NCBI RefSeq assembly: GCF_000003195.3
Contig: NC_012871.2
Coordinates: 10,031,997-10,095,996 of the forward strand
Length of the DNA stretch: 64,000 nt
Direction of reading: 5' to 3'
DNA from: Sorghum bicolor
Lineage: Eukaryota; Streptophyta; Magnoliopsida; Poales; Poaceae
Part shown: positions 36,921 to 47,436 of the stretch, piece after piece
Layout of the letters: each line of letters starts with the position of its first letter
Numbering within the stretch: the stretch's first letter is position 1
Made by a program: the position numbers and the translations under genes
Notes under the pieces: generated by a model
The model's database searches: none
What the model was told of the DNA's origin: nothing
What the model saw: only the letters and a program-made list of their open reading frames with translations

Positions 36921-37360
36921 CGCGCTACACACTAGCCCACTGGTCAACTTAACTACTGTGTTATTAATAAAATGTTTCTGCTTACCCTCAAAAAAAATAT
37001 TTCTGCTATTTTCTGTGAATTCAATATGGATAGCATAAAGCTGATAATACTGACAAGGTCTTCCCGCAATAAATTCATTGGAAATAGTAGTATGCTACTA
37101 CCCGTATGGTAAAAAATACTTCACGTTTGATTTTGCATGGTTAACCTTTATTTTTTTCTATAAAATATCATTAAATTCATCCAAATTTGAGATAATAGTC
37201 AATCAGCCAAAGCACTCTCACAGCCTAGAACTTTAAGACATATAAGTATTAATTTTTGTTTAATACATCTGACTAATAAATAATTATTTATACTAAATTG
37301 TGTGTTTTCTATTTTTTTTAATTTCCAAGACAACAGACAAAATAGATGTTGTAGTCTATA

Positions 37361-37758
37361 CTCTTTCCTTTTTAAATTATAAGTCGCTTTGACTTTTTTA
37401 TTACATTTATTTTGCTATGTGTGTGTGTGTATATATATATATACGGCAGCGCTATTCTACACCCTAGGTGTAGAATATTATTCTACACCGTAAGTTAAAA
37501 CTGAGCAGAAAAAATACTGAGCAATACTGAACAACGTTCAGTATCATCCAGTCGTACATCCAGAACCGCGAAATACTGAATAATACTGAAACACGGGTAC
37601 TGAACAATACTGAAATTTGTTCAGTACAATAGTTTGGTGTAGAATAGTATTCTACACCTAGGGTGTAGAATAGCACTTGTGTATATATATATATATAATG
37701 TCTAGATACATAGCAACATGGAACCAAAAAAGTGACTTATAATTTGGAACAGAGGGAG
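37361..37758. mobile_element. Stowaway MITE hosting a second MITE
   Basis: The left end CTCTTTCCTTTTTAAATTAT and the right end rc CTCCCTCTGTTCCAAATTAT are the known grass Stowaway termini, with TA on both sides (37359-37360 and 37759-37760). Its middle is interrupted by the palindromic element at 37451-37675. Copy A lacks it, as expected for a later insertion. Confidence 0.85.
37451..37675. mobile_element. Compound palindromic MITE, about 225 bp
   Basis: The left terminus GCTATTCTACACCCTAGGTG pairs with the right terminus over about 48 bases. Each terminus is also a palindrome (TTCTACACC-CTA-GGTGTAGAA, then TATTCTACACC / GGTGTAGAATA). The core repeats AATACTGAAC/GTTCAGTATT. It lies inside a TG/TA microsatellite in the Stowaway, so the target duplication cannot be read. 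The superfamily is unknown. Confidence 0.8.
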
Positions 37759-38310
37759 TATTTAGTTATCATGAATTTATTAATTACTTTTTTTTGCAAG
37801 AGATAGTGATCTATATGTTTTCTACCAAGATTTATAATTTCCTTTTGATTGCAATTTTTTTGCATAGAATCTCTGTTAATTTTAAATATACAATTAGTTT
37901 GAAATCTTGCCATTAACTATGGTGCCCCTTGTTGCATCACATAATCTTATGAAGTCATGAACCTAAATGTTGAATGCAAATCTACACCTACATGTTTTCA
38001 TGCTTTGTAATAGTTATTCATGTTCGTAAAATTTAAGGTTCGACTATATATTTTCTTCAAGGACAAGTTTTGTGTTATGGCTGAGTAATAGATGAAACTT
38101 ATATTATCAGTGATTTTTACATGGTACTTTCTCAAGCTGACTTTATCTTGTACTTCCAATGTTATGCACCTACAATCCCAGCTGATATCTCCTATCAATT
38201 TTCTGATTTTGAAAACTCAGCTTACAAACAATACTTCCCCAAGTTAAAGTAGAGCACAATATGTAGATTGGATCATTGGCGATCAAAGCGTCGTAACTAT
38301 AAGTAGAACA

Positions 38311-38725
38311 CGTTATCTGGACTGAAACTTACTAAACAGCACCATACATGCTCCCTTATTTACCATATCAAATATCACAAATTGATTTCATCTCGCCCAT
38401 GCAAATGCATCGGTTACTGACTAGTTACAATATATAGTTTTTTGCAGATTTATCAGTGGGTATCCTCCATTATTGAGCTTTTTTAGAGTACATAAGAAAT
38501 GTCCTAGCTAGAACACCAGCAAATTATGACATCAATATATCTTCCTTCCGTGAGGTATCAAACCTTTGTGCTAGTTGACATGGCAGGTCTTGAGACCGCC
38601 GCAATGAAACAACAGTTAAAACCTCATTACAATGTGGTACTGTGGCGTCATGACAATATTTGTACAAATTAAAGCTGGTACAGTGGTAATAAGGTTAGCA
38701 TCTACTAGCCGAAGAGTTAACAAAC
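38311..38725. other. Non-coding DNA
   Basis: No gene or repeat is recognised before the integrase scrap. Confidence 0.3.
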
Positions 38726-38877
38726 GGTGGCAATAGATATCTCATAACATTCATAGATGATTGCACTCAATTTTGCTATGAGTATTTATTGAAAACAATA
38801 GATAAAGCATTACATTATTTTAAGATCTATAAAGCTCAGATAGATAATCAACTTGAGAAGAAAATTATACAACTTTC
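38726..38877 (+). pseudogene. Ty1-copia integrase core fragment
   Basis: About 50 codons read GGNRYLITFIDDCTQFCYEY, then LLKTIDKALHYFKIYKAQI and …EKKI. This is the start of the integrase core in plant Ty1-copia pol, including the first catalytic-region Asp block (FIDDCT). The frame is open across the fragment, and similarity stops abruptly at a foldback starting at 38869. It is too short to place in a lineage. Confidence 0.85.
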
Positions 38878-39383
38878 TAGTTCTGAGTTTTTTCCATTTA
38901 ACGAAGCTAAGGTCCTCAAAAAAATATAAATTTCAGAATCATAATAATCACGTATTTCCACTTATCATATTAGAAAAATAATATTTTTTTATGTTGTCAA
39001 ATGAAGACACATTTTATACAAAATTTGTAGCACTCAAAAGCGATCTTCATGTTTGTAGTTTTGAGTTTTTACATTTGAGGTTGTTAAGATGTTGAGAAAA
39101 TAGTATAAATCCACTGCAACATATTAAGTTGATGATACATTATGTTATTTTTTCGAATATTATAACGATATTAAATGTAAAAACTCAAAACTACAAAAAT
39201 GCGGATCTGTTTGAGTGCTATAATTTTGGTATAAAAAGTGTATTTGTTTGACAACATACAAAAAAGATATTAATTTTCTAATACAACAAGCAGAAGTACG
39301 TGATTATTATGGTGCTGGACTTTTACATAATTTTTTTAAGCATGTTAACCTCATCATGAAAAAACTCAAAACTAAAAAGTTGT
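38869..39383. repeat. 515-bp inverted repeat (foldback)
   Basis: The left arm (38869-39090) and right arm (39160-39383) are reverse complements with moderate divergence; for example cataataatcacgta (38940-38954) pairs with 39297-39311. Arms of about 220 bp surround a loop of about 70 bp. The motif gtagttttgagttttt recurs within each arm. It could be a foldback transposon or a large MITE. The target duplication was not identified. Confidence 0.8.
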
Positions 39384-41081
39384 AGATCCCATTGAGATAC
39401 AAAATTTTCATATAATAGTTATTTTTCAGTCCATGTCGTATCAAAGAGTTATAATTTTTTGAAAGTTCAGTTTTGTCACGCCACTTCTGATAGTGCGACA
39501 AGACAATACTGTATGCCAACGAAGTGACGCGACAAGCTTTTCCACGCCGTAAACGTCGTTGAATATGTTGTATCTTATTGTGCCAACACATGTGGCGTGG
39601 CTATGTTACTTGGCCACGCCGGCGAGACTGGTGCAACCAAAGGGACTATCTCACGCAAAATATTTTCTAAGAGAATTAATATTAAAATATTTTTAAAAGG
39701 ATTAAAATAATATTAAAATATTTATTATTATTTGTATTGAGTGATAATATTATCTTTTCGCTTGTTCGACAAGCTAATCGCCACGACCACTTATTATTGT
39801 CTTTTGTCTATGTAATCGCCACAACCAGCATGCACATGAACAGCAGTATGATGCTCTTGCTCCTGGTACCCAGGCTGTTCCCCAGTGCCCTCGTCCACAT
39901 ACAGCGCCGTCGCCCACTTCTCCTAGCTGTCATAGGGCGTCACCTACACCTGCCACATGGTGTAGCTGGCACGCTGCTGCAGGTAGTCATTATCTGCCAG
40001 CAGCTAGGCGCCTGTCGCGCCCACCAGAATGAACCGGTACCGGACCTCATTGCCGATGATACAACACTGCAGTCTAAGTAAGCATCACAGAATGTTCCGA
40101 TGCGTCCCACTCCCATCATATTATCCAAATTAACTTGGCATGGTCATGCATCTATGCATGATGATCATATTACGTACTGGATGCAACTGAGTGTTGTACA
40201 TATAGCATAGAGAATATTATCACTGAATTCACAAAACACTACTAGCTAGCTATGGTTTACTATAGTGGGATAATATCAGTTGTTTGTATAAGGTGCAGGA
40301 ATGAGAAATAACATCTCTATGTTTCGTATAGATGGTTTGAAGTGTGGGTGAAATGCTCTTATAGATAGACAAAACTTTTTCACACTGTACGTGTCGTATG
40401 TTTGGTATGAATATATACACAAGCTGTGGTTTCCAATCCAGGAGCAGTTAGATTCCTCACAGGTCATTCAATTTTTAAGGGTCATAAAGAATGTAAATAA
40501 ATCCCAAGATATTGAATTTCCTTTATCAAAGAATTACATGTATATTACTATTTTTTAATAAAACAGATCTGTCAGCTATCAATATATATGTTATAATGTT
40601 TTGGTCAGTGTATACATTTATCTAAAGTACCAACTTTATTGTTATCATGGAGAGGAAGAGGAGAAGAATTTGGGCTAGTTGAGGAAAGCAGAAGGGAAAC
40701 GTTTGGCTTTTTGTGAGTGTGAGGCAAACCAAATTTAAATAGGTTTTGAATTTTATCCAGCTGAAGACCACCATAGGTTCACATTAAGGTCTTCCAACAA
40801 ATTAAACAGAAAATTCAGCTTGCACAAAGTTGTCTTTAATGCACGTGTTCCTATTTCTAGGTTTAAAACATTATTTTCATTAATTAAATCAAATTATTTT
40901 GTGGTAAACAAAGAAATTTGAAATTTTAAGCTGAGTTTAGAATGTGACTAAACATAGGGTGTTCCATTATGTGAACCATGTAGGCTCTAGAACTGCTGGC
41001 ATTGATCTCTATCCTTGTCAGTGTTATATGAATTTCTAGTGGTAGAGGGCTAGAGGCACACACTACCCCTGAACATCTCTT
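39384..41081. other. Non-coding DNA with one dispersed duplicate
   Basis: 40050-40480 matches 44390-44700 in the same orientation (gatacaacactg, tagagaatatt/cac…, gggataatat…cagNtgtttgtataag, gaaatgctcNtatag, cacactgtaNgtgtc). 39737-40081 is a C-rich ORF I do not recognise. Nothing else is supported. Confidence 0.45.
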
Positions 41082-42048
41082 CACTACTGGTCCTGAACCC
41101 CTTATTAACGGAAAAGTGGCAGTGATAAGGCGGACTGATCATTGCCCTGTGATGAGGTTTTCCAGAAAATCAAATTTGTACTGATGAAAAATCACAATTC
41201 GCGGAAATAAAATGCGCACTACACGACACATTTGTCTCCTAGCCACTCCACCCACAAGACATTAATTGATGTCCATTTGCGATATTCATTCTCCCTATTT
41301 TATGTTCATCCGGTTTTAAAATGAGTATTTGGCTAAATGAATTCAAATGAAATGTCGCTAAGAACAAAAGTTTTATAACATTTCAAGATCTAGAACTTTC
41401 ATTTAGGTCATTTCTCCATCCGACATTTTTGGAGAAGTTAAATTTCAAATATGAGGAAATTCAAACATAATTTTCCTTAGATAGATTATTTCAAATGAAA
41501 AGTTGTCTACTACAAACGTGTACAAGTTTTTGAGACCTAGAACTTTTATTTTGGTTATTTCTCCATCTGAGGTCATTTGAAAAAATAAGTTTAAAATATG
41601 ACAAACTCAAACGTAATTTGGTTGTAGATGATTTCAAATAAAAAAATATCAACTACAAAGTTGCATAACTTTTCAAGATCTATAACTTTTGTTTTGGTCA
41701 CTTCTCTATCCCATATCCTTCCCTAAAATGACCACTATATAGAGCATATGGATTCCATTCATATTAACTCTATAAATCTTGTGAATCAAATATTATTAGC
41801 ATTAAGACGACTTCAAATAAAATTTTTCTAAACTAGATCATGTGGAGTACAATAACTTTAGTATAAAGTTTGTCTTCAACGAGCATCAGACAAGGAAGTC
41901 ATAATTTTTTTGTGCAGTCTATCACTACTGGCTCATGTTATCAACCAGCAGTGATGTCCTAAATATCAGTACCGGGTGGTCTATCACTGTCGGTTCATAA
42001 GCAGCCAATAGTGATGGGCCGGCGGTGATGACCAGTTCTGTAGTAGTC
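41082..42048. mobile_element. Small non-autonomous CACTA-like element
   Basis: The left end CACTACTGGTCCTGAAC and right end rc ACTACTACAGAACTGGTCAT are similar but imperfect. Subterminal copies of tcactgncggttnat / ggcngtgat occur at both ends (41108-41160 and 41920-42040). The middle (41330-41760) has three or four degenerate units of about 110 bp around caagatctagaacttt…ggtcatttctccatc. The last base of the expected TAGTG is C here, so the right end is decayed. Confidence 0.55.
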
Positions 42049-43486
42049 ACATGATCGTTCCAACATCAACCATTAATTATTAAGTAATAACTTCGAAATG
42101 CAACTGAAACCAGTGTCCATCTCTGATGCTAAGACTATGTGCTGCACGACCTTCATTGGTGCCGCCTTGCTGCTTTTCATGTCAATATGGGACCTTGATG
42201 TACTGCATTGCTGCTGCAATGGTAGCACTGCTGGTTGCCAAATGCTGACGCCGCGTCCCAATCTTCTCCAGCAATGGGGCACCCGCTCAGTCTTGTGCGC
42301 TGCAGAGCTGGTGATGCACTGCCACCTCCTCAACATCTCCGCAGGCCTGTGTGAGCGTCGCGGAAACGTTCTGAGCCACCTAGGAGAATGGAGGGCATTG
42401 CAGAGGGTCAAGGGCAAGGACAAGGAATCCATGACTATAGCGCTAGCTGTCTGGGCTAGGAAAAAAATAATTTGGAGTTTTAGAAGATTACCACGCTAAA
42501 ATACTTTGGTTTCAGAGTACCACGACAAGTGTTTGCATGAATTTTTTTTATGGTTATGAAAGCCACAGTATAAAACTGTAGTCTTTTTTATGACATTTAG
42601 GTTTCTTAATACTACAGTATGCAAATAGTGTATAAGAATGGTGGTTGCGGCAAAGCTTGGGGTAGGCTACTGTTCACAAAGAGCTGAGGAGTGTTTATTT
42701 GCCATGATGGATTTACTGCTTTGGACATTTGTTATTGATTGACAAATAATGCAATCTGATTATACACGATACAAAAAGATTACTGCTTACAAGAAAAAAG
42801 GTTATTCTCACCGAACGAGGGAACTCAAGTGCTTTACACCTGCTGATGCCCAGGCTATATATAACTGCTTCTTTTATCTTTCCCAAAAGGGACAATATAT
42901 AGTTTTGTGCTCAGTGTCTTGAAAAATACATCATTGTATGATCCTCTATGCTTTTTCCCATCAATTGTACTGGTGGTGCACTCAGTGCACAATATAAATG
43001 GAAATGTGAAGCATCAGGGAATCCAAATGTCTGCACTATGCACTCTGCACGTTATGTCTCTAGCCAATTGGTTGTGGTGGGTTCTTAAATAGGCTGTCAG
43101 CTATCTTAATTTTGATTGATTTATCAACCATGTATGGTTGCATGTGAATGATGCATGCACATATACAACCAAGCACTGGGTTAGTGTCAGCATGTCTTCC
43201 CACTAGTTCGCCATCCACAGAGCATAGTGCCCAGGTTGTCTTTTGTTATACGGATTAAAGTTCGCCAACCATACGAATCCAAGGTCCTTTTAGCATTGCC
43301 TTAACAATTATTTATAGTTGCCTGTTCATTCACCTGATATTCTGTAATGTCAAGCTTTTTAACTTAATGATTTTGCACAATACTTTTGGAGCAGAGAAAA
43401 AAATGTCACAATAGGATGATTAAAGTAATCGCTACCGATGAAGAAAATCTCATTGTCGGTAGTTTGTAGATCAACATTGGAACAGA
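42049..43486. other. Non-coding DNA, one short ORF unrecognised
   Basis: 42073-42432 is open on both strands and Cys/His-containing, but no family is recognised. The rest shows no signal. Confidence 0.35.
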
Positions 43487-43610
43487 GACTCCATCCAAGT
43501 TGTATGTCGTTCTAGCTTTTCCAGACATGTAAATTAATTTTATCATGCATCTAGACAGAATATGAATCTAGATACATAAAAAAGCCAAAACAACTTACAA
43601 TTTGGAGCGG
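43487..43610. mobile_element. Stowaway-like MITE, degenerate
   Basis: The left part actccatccaagttgtatgtc and the right part acaacttacaatttggagcg are the two diverged ends of the common grass Stowaway that reads CTCCnTCC…AAGTTGTA. The ends are too decayed to define the TA duplication. Confidence 0.55.
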
Positions 43611-44038
43611 AGCAAACAATTTCTAAAGCACAAAAGCTTCCATTTGTTGGAATCTTTTATGACTCCTTGCTGACAAAAACTATCCATGCCAACTTCATTA
43701 ATCTTAACTAAGTTTAGTCAGCTCATTCTTCTCTTGGAGTTGTGTATATATATGGATAGGATATGTCTATGGGTGTTGATATATGTGTATGTGAGTTTTT
43801 TTTGTCTGTATTATGTTTAAAAGAAGACATGCATGTCAATGTAGTTTCAGATAGTCACATCCTCTTCCAGATATCACCACTCGCAGGACTAGGCTCTACA
43901 TCAATGCTCAAGGGCTACAAGCATCATGTGTTGGGTTTAGTCCCACATTGAATACTGATAGTGGGGTACAACATATAAGGTGTAACAATCCTCAGCATAT
44001 AGCAAATCTTTTTTGGTTGTGTTAGTCCTAGTGTTTTA
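43611..44038. other. Non-coding DNA
   Basis: No gene is recognised. Confidence 0.3.
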
Positions 44039-44230
44039 GGCCCAGTTAGTCTGAACTTTTGGCCACTTTTGGACAACTAGCTAGCTTTTGGATTTTTCAG
44101 AAGCCAAATAGCCTCTAGAAATCAAAAGCCCAGAAGCTTATTTGGCTTTTAGCTCTCGGAGCTTTTTAGCTTTTGGCTGGTCCAAAAGCTGAGGTGCAAA
44201 AGCTCCTAAGAAGCCCAAACAAACGAGACC
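44039..44230. mobile_element. Tourist-like MITE, 192 bp
   Basis: It starts GGCCCAGTTAGTC and ends AAACGAGACC, with TTA directly on both sides (44036-44038 and 44231-44233). The inside is rich in agcttttgg / ccaaaagct inverted motifs, as in PIF/Harbinger-type grass MITEs. Confidence 0.72.
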
Positions 44231-46290
44231 TTAATGACGTGCGGCATCAATGAAGTCACAGGTTCACATCACATGGATGAGAGGCTGAAGGAGCAATTTG
44301 GATAGTTGTAATCACTCGGTGGCCATGGATGAACACTAAAACATGTTGTTGTATCTGCGATACTGTGAGGAAGTACCAGTGATTGTTGTGTCACCCTGGA
44401 TGATACAACACTGTAGCCAAGAAGGCGCGCAACATAATATATGATCACTTGTTTGATGGAACTGAGTGATGTATAACATAGAGAATCACTGAGCCCAAAA
44501 AATGAACCTAGCAGGGTTACCATTGTGGGATAATATATATCAGCTGTTTGTATAAGCTGCAAGAATGAGAACTAAGGTCTATGTGTATCTCATATAGTTG
44601 GTTTCAAGTATGGTGAAATGCTCCTATAGTTGAAGTTTCTCACACTGTATGTGTCTTGATGTGTTGTGGTAAGATCTTATATAATCAGTGACTTCACAGC
44701 CAAAGGTGTTATATATTTCACACAACTCATTCAATTAGTGAGTTTCATGAACATATGTAAGTAGTGATTTTAAATCGAGGAGGTCTTATGTATTTCATGT
44801 GCTTCTAAATTCTGTATCTCTAAATGGGGTGTCTCCTTTGTGCAGCTTGTCATAATGGAGGTTCCCTCATATTACTTATTAAAAAAATGTAACAATGAAA
44901 ACAATAATTAAAATTTTAATATTAGTTGGATATATATTTTTATATCAGTCAGATTTATTTCACACTTTCTAGACAGACAAAGAAATTTTTTGTTGCATAT
45001 ATGTCATTGAGCATGGTTTGGCCAGCCAGGAGCTTGGCTGCACCTTTCACTTTGGTAAGCCAGCAATGACCAGTGGAACCACAAGGCGCGCACTAAGAAC
45101 AGAGACTTAGGCTGGTTTCTGCGACACTGAAACACCAGCAATCATGGCTTTCTAGGTCTGGCAGTTGACCCCTCAGATGATATGCCTTTTACAACAATGT
45201 ATAATCTAATAGCTGTGCTCAGCTTCAAACCCAGACGGCATGCAAGGGTGGTAGAATTCGCAGCATTGCGGTTTCCTGGTGCTTCTCGATCCTGAACCTA
45301 TATAATTTACAGAGAAGATGTTCTTTCTTCATTTTCTACATCATTTCTAAACAATGAAAAGTCTGCTAACATAGCAGCAACTCGTCTTTGTGCTCTCTCC
45401 CAATGTGACGTGCCTTGCCAGCAACCTAATAAAGATCCTGGAACTATGCTACAAACTGTTCCTTGATCTTCTACAAGTCTCATTTTATAGGCTTGTTTGG
45501 TCTGATCAAATAGATGAATTATTATTGGTACAATGGTAGATGGTACTATAAAGTTATGAAAGTAAAATAGTGAACTAATAGTTACTAGTCACAAACTTAA
45601 ACTTCAGAGATCAGGGAGCACATGCTCCTCCCTCATGCTTCTGCACATTCATTTGTGACATAAATTTGACAAACTGCTCCCTCTGGTCGGTAGGAAGCTG
45701 GCAGCTCCATGACTTATATATGATCCCTGATATGCATAACTCCATAGTGCAACAATTATCATATTTGGTAAACTCCATAGGCAAAATTTACTACAGGACT
45801 GAAAACAACATTCATTTGCTGGCAGACACTGAAAATAGTAAGATTTGCTTAAAGACGCTTTGTTTTTTATCCAATTTGGGGGCATACTACACTACACCTA
45901 CTAAACCATTGGCAAAATTTTCTGACAACCATTGAAAATGAGTTCACTTTGCCAGCGGACACCGAAAAAAGATTAATTTACTTGCGGACACTCTAGTTTG
46001 TGCCAAATTTGCTAGAGGACACCGAACTTAATAAAATATTCATTTTTGGCTGAGGAGGTGAAAGACGAATGGTGAAATATCCTTACCCCTGCCACTTTCT
46101 TTCTTCCTCACTCCCTATTCTTCTCATCTCGCTTACCACTCGGGCAACACCACGTGCGCGATGTGGCCACCGGGCGCTGCCACCGCCACCACCATCCTCG
46201 CTTGGCTGGCCATCACCGTGCAGAATGGCGTAGGCCTCGCAGGACAGGGGCACGGGCCCTGCCACTACATGCGCAGGACGAGCAAGCACA
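44231..46290. other. Non-coding DNA with degenerate repeats
   Basis: 44390-44700 is the partner of 40050-40480. 45770-46035 holds three to four diverged units around ggcagacactgaaaa / ccagcggacaccgaaaa. 46083-46290 is GC-rich. No gene is recognised. Confidence 0.45.
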
Positions 46291-46826
46291 CACTACTACA
46301 CGAAATATTTACCGAGTCGGGCAAAATTGATTAACTGAGGCGGGCCTTACCGTTGTTATCTACAACTACCATATTGAGTCTTAGTTGGTTTTTAGAAAGA
46401 GGTGGTTATGCTTTTTGTACTAGTGTTAGAGAAGTGGTTTACACAGGTGGTTTTTGAGTCGGGCTGGTCGTTTTCTTTGCACTGGCGCATTATAACCGAA
46501 ACGCCTGTACAGATTGGACACAACTGTCGCCGTTGAGCTTTTTTGTACTAGAGTTAGGTAGTCAAGTTTGTCAGATAGGAAGGACAATCCGTGTTTGACA
46601 AGGATCACCTAGTTTGCTTGGGAGTCAATTTCTATGAGGACTATAAATACCTGGGGATATGCAACCAAATGAATTAAGTTATAGACGAGCGAAAGTTGTT
46701 TCCCTATCTCTCACCTCTCTCTCCTGCCCGCCACCCTATCATCTCCCGTGTCTCCGCCCATGCTGCCTCCTACATCACCACCCTAGCTTCCCTAGCCACC
46801 GTCGCCCATGCCGCTGGCCACCCCCG
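46291..46826. mobile_element. CACTA-like left end with promoter-like segment
   Basis: The end CACTACTACACGAAAT is followed by gaggcggg / ggtggttN-type motifs. A TATAAATA box lies at about 46640, then a C-rich leader (46700-46826). The layout resembles the left end of the element at 63294. The segment is cut at 46827 by another CACTA terminus, which suggests nesting. Confidence 0.5.
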
Positions 46827-46842
46827 CACTAGTACAGAAAAC

Positions 46843-47436
46843 GATTTTAGAGTCGATCAAATGGGACTTTCAGGGCCGGTTTTTATAACCGCCACTGTGC
46901 CACCGTTGCTAAAATTCAAGTCTTCGTAGCAACGGTTTTTCAACCAGCACTAGAAATGGGACTTCCGAGGCGGTTGACTTAAGAAACCCGCCCCTGAAAT
47001 AGAATCATCTGTGGCAGTTGTGTTACGTAAACCGCCTCTAAAGACCCGTTTACAGTGGCGGTTGCTGCAACCAACCGCCTATGTGAACATATTACAGAAT
47101 CGGTTGCTGCAATGCAACCGTTCCATTAAGTGCATTGATCAGAAGCGGCTCTTGCAACACAACCGCCTCTAAACTGTGATATACAGTAGCAGCAAAAAGA
47201 ACCGCCTCTAAAGGTTGATTTTGTACCTTTTGAATTCAAACCTTCCCGCCATAATTATATCATGCTTTCCCACTAAATTATATATCGTGCTTTCCCGCCA
47301 TAATTAAATCGTGCTTTCTCACCAAATTTCATTGCAAATTTAAAATTAACTTTGTAACATATAATATATACACATGATGACACACCAAAGTGTATTTATA
47401 TTTACAGTATTATATACACACGGATTGTTTACTAGT
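46843..47436. repeat. CACTA 2 left subterminal repeats and 3' flank
   Basis: 46880-47215 has at least eight copies of a CGGTT / AACCG core motif (…aaccgcctctaaa…) in both orientations. 47220-47436 is AT-rich, with the near-duplicate tttcccgccataattatatc and tttcccgccataattaaatc. Confidence 0.75.

Larger units (their letters stand above)
36530..38310. repeat. Segmental repeat, copy C (part 2) with nested inserts
   Basis: 36530-37085 matches 22100-22740. 37257-37360 and 37759-38170 match 10875-11300. 38170-38310 matches 11691-11880. An (AT)n run lies at 36880-36917. The Stowaway at 37361-37758 is absent from copy A. No gene is recognised. Confidence 0.65.

Noticed and set aside
43939..44012. 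AGTCCCACATTG plus CATATAAGG resembling a plant snRNA-type promoter (USE and TATA), followed by a T run.
   Set aside because: The T run lies only about 30 bases after the TATA-like box, leaving no room for a transcript, and the motif is common in plant repeats. No snRNA or snoRNA sequence follows.
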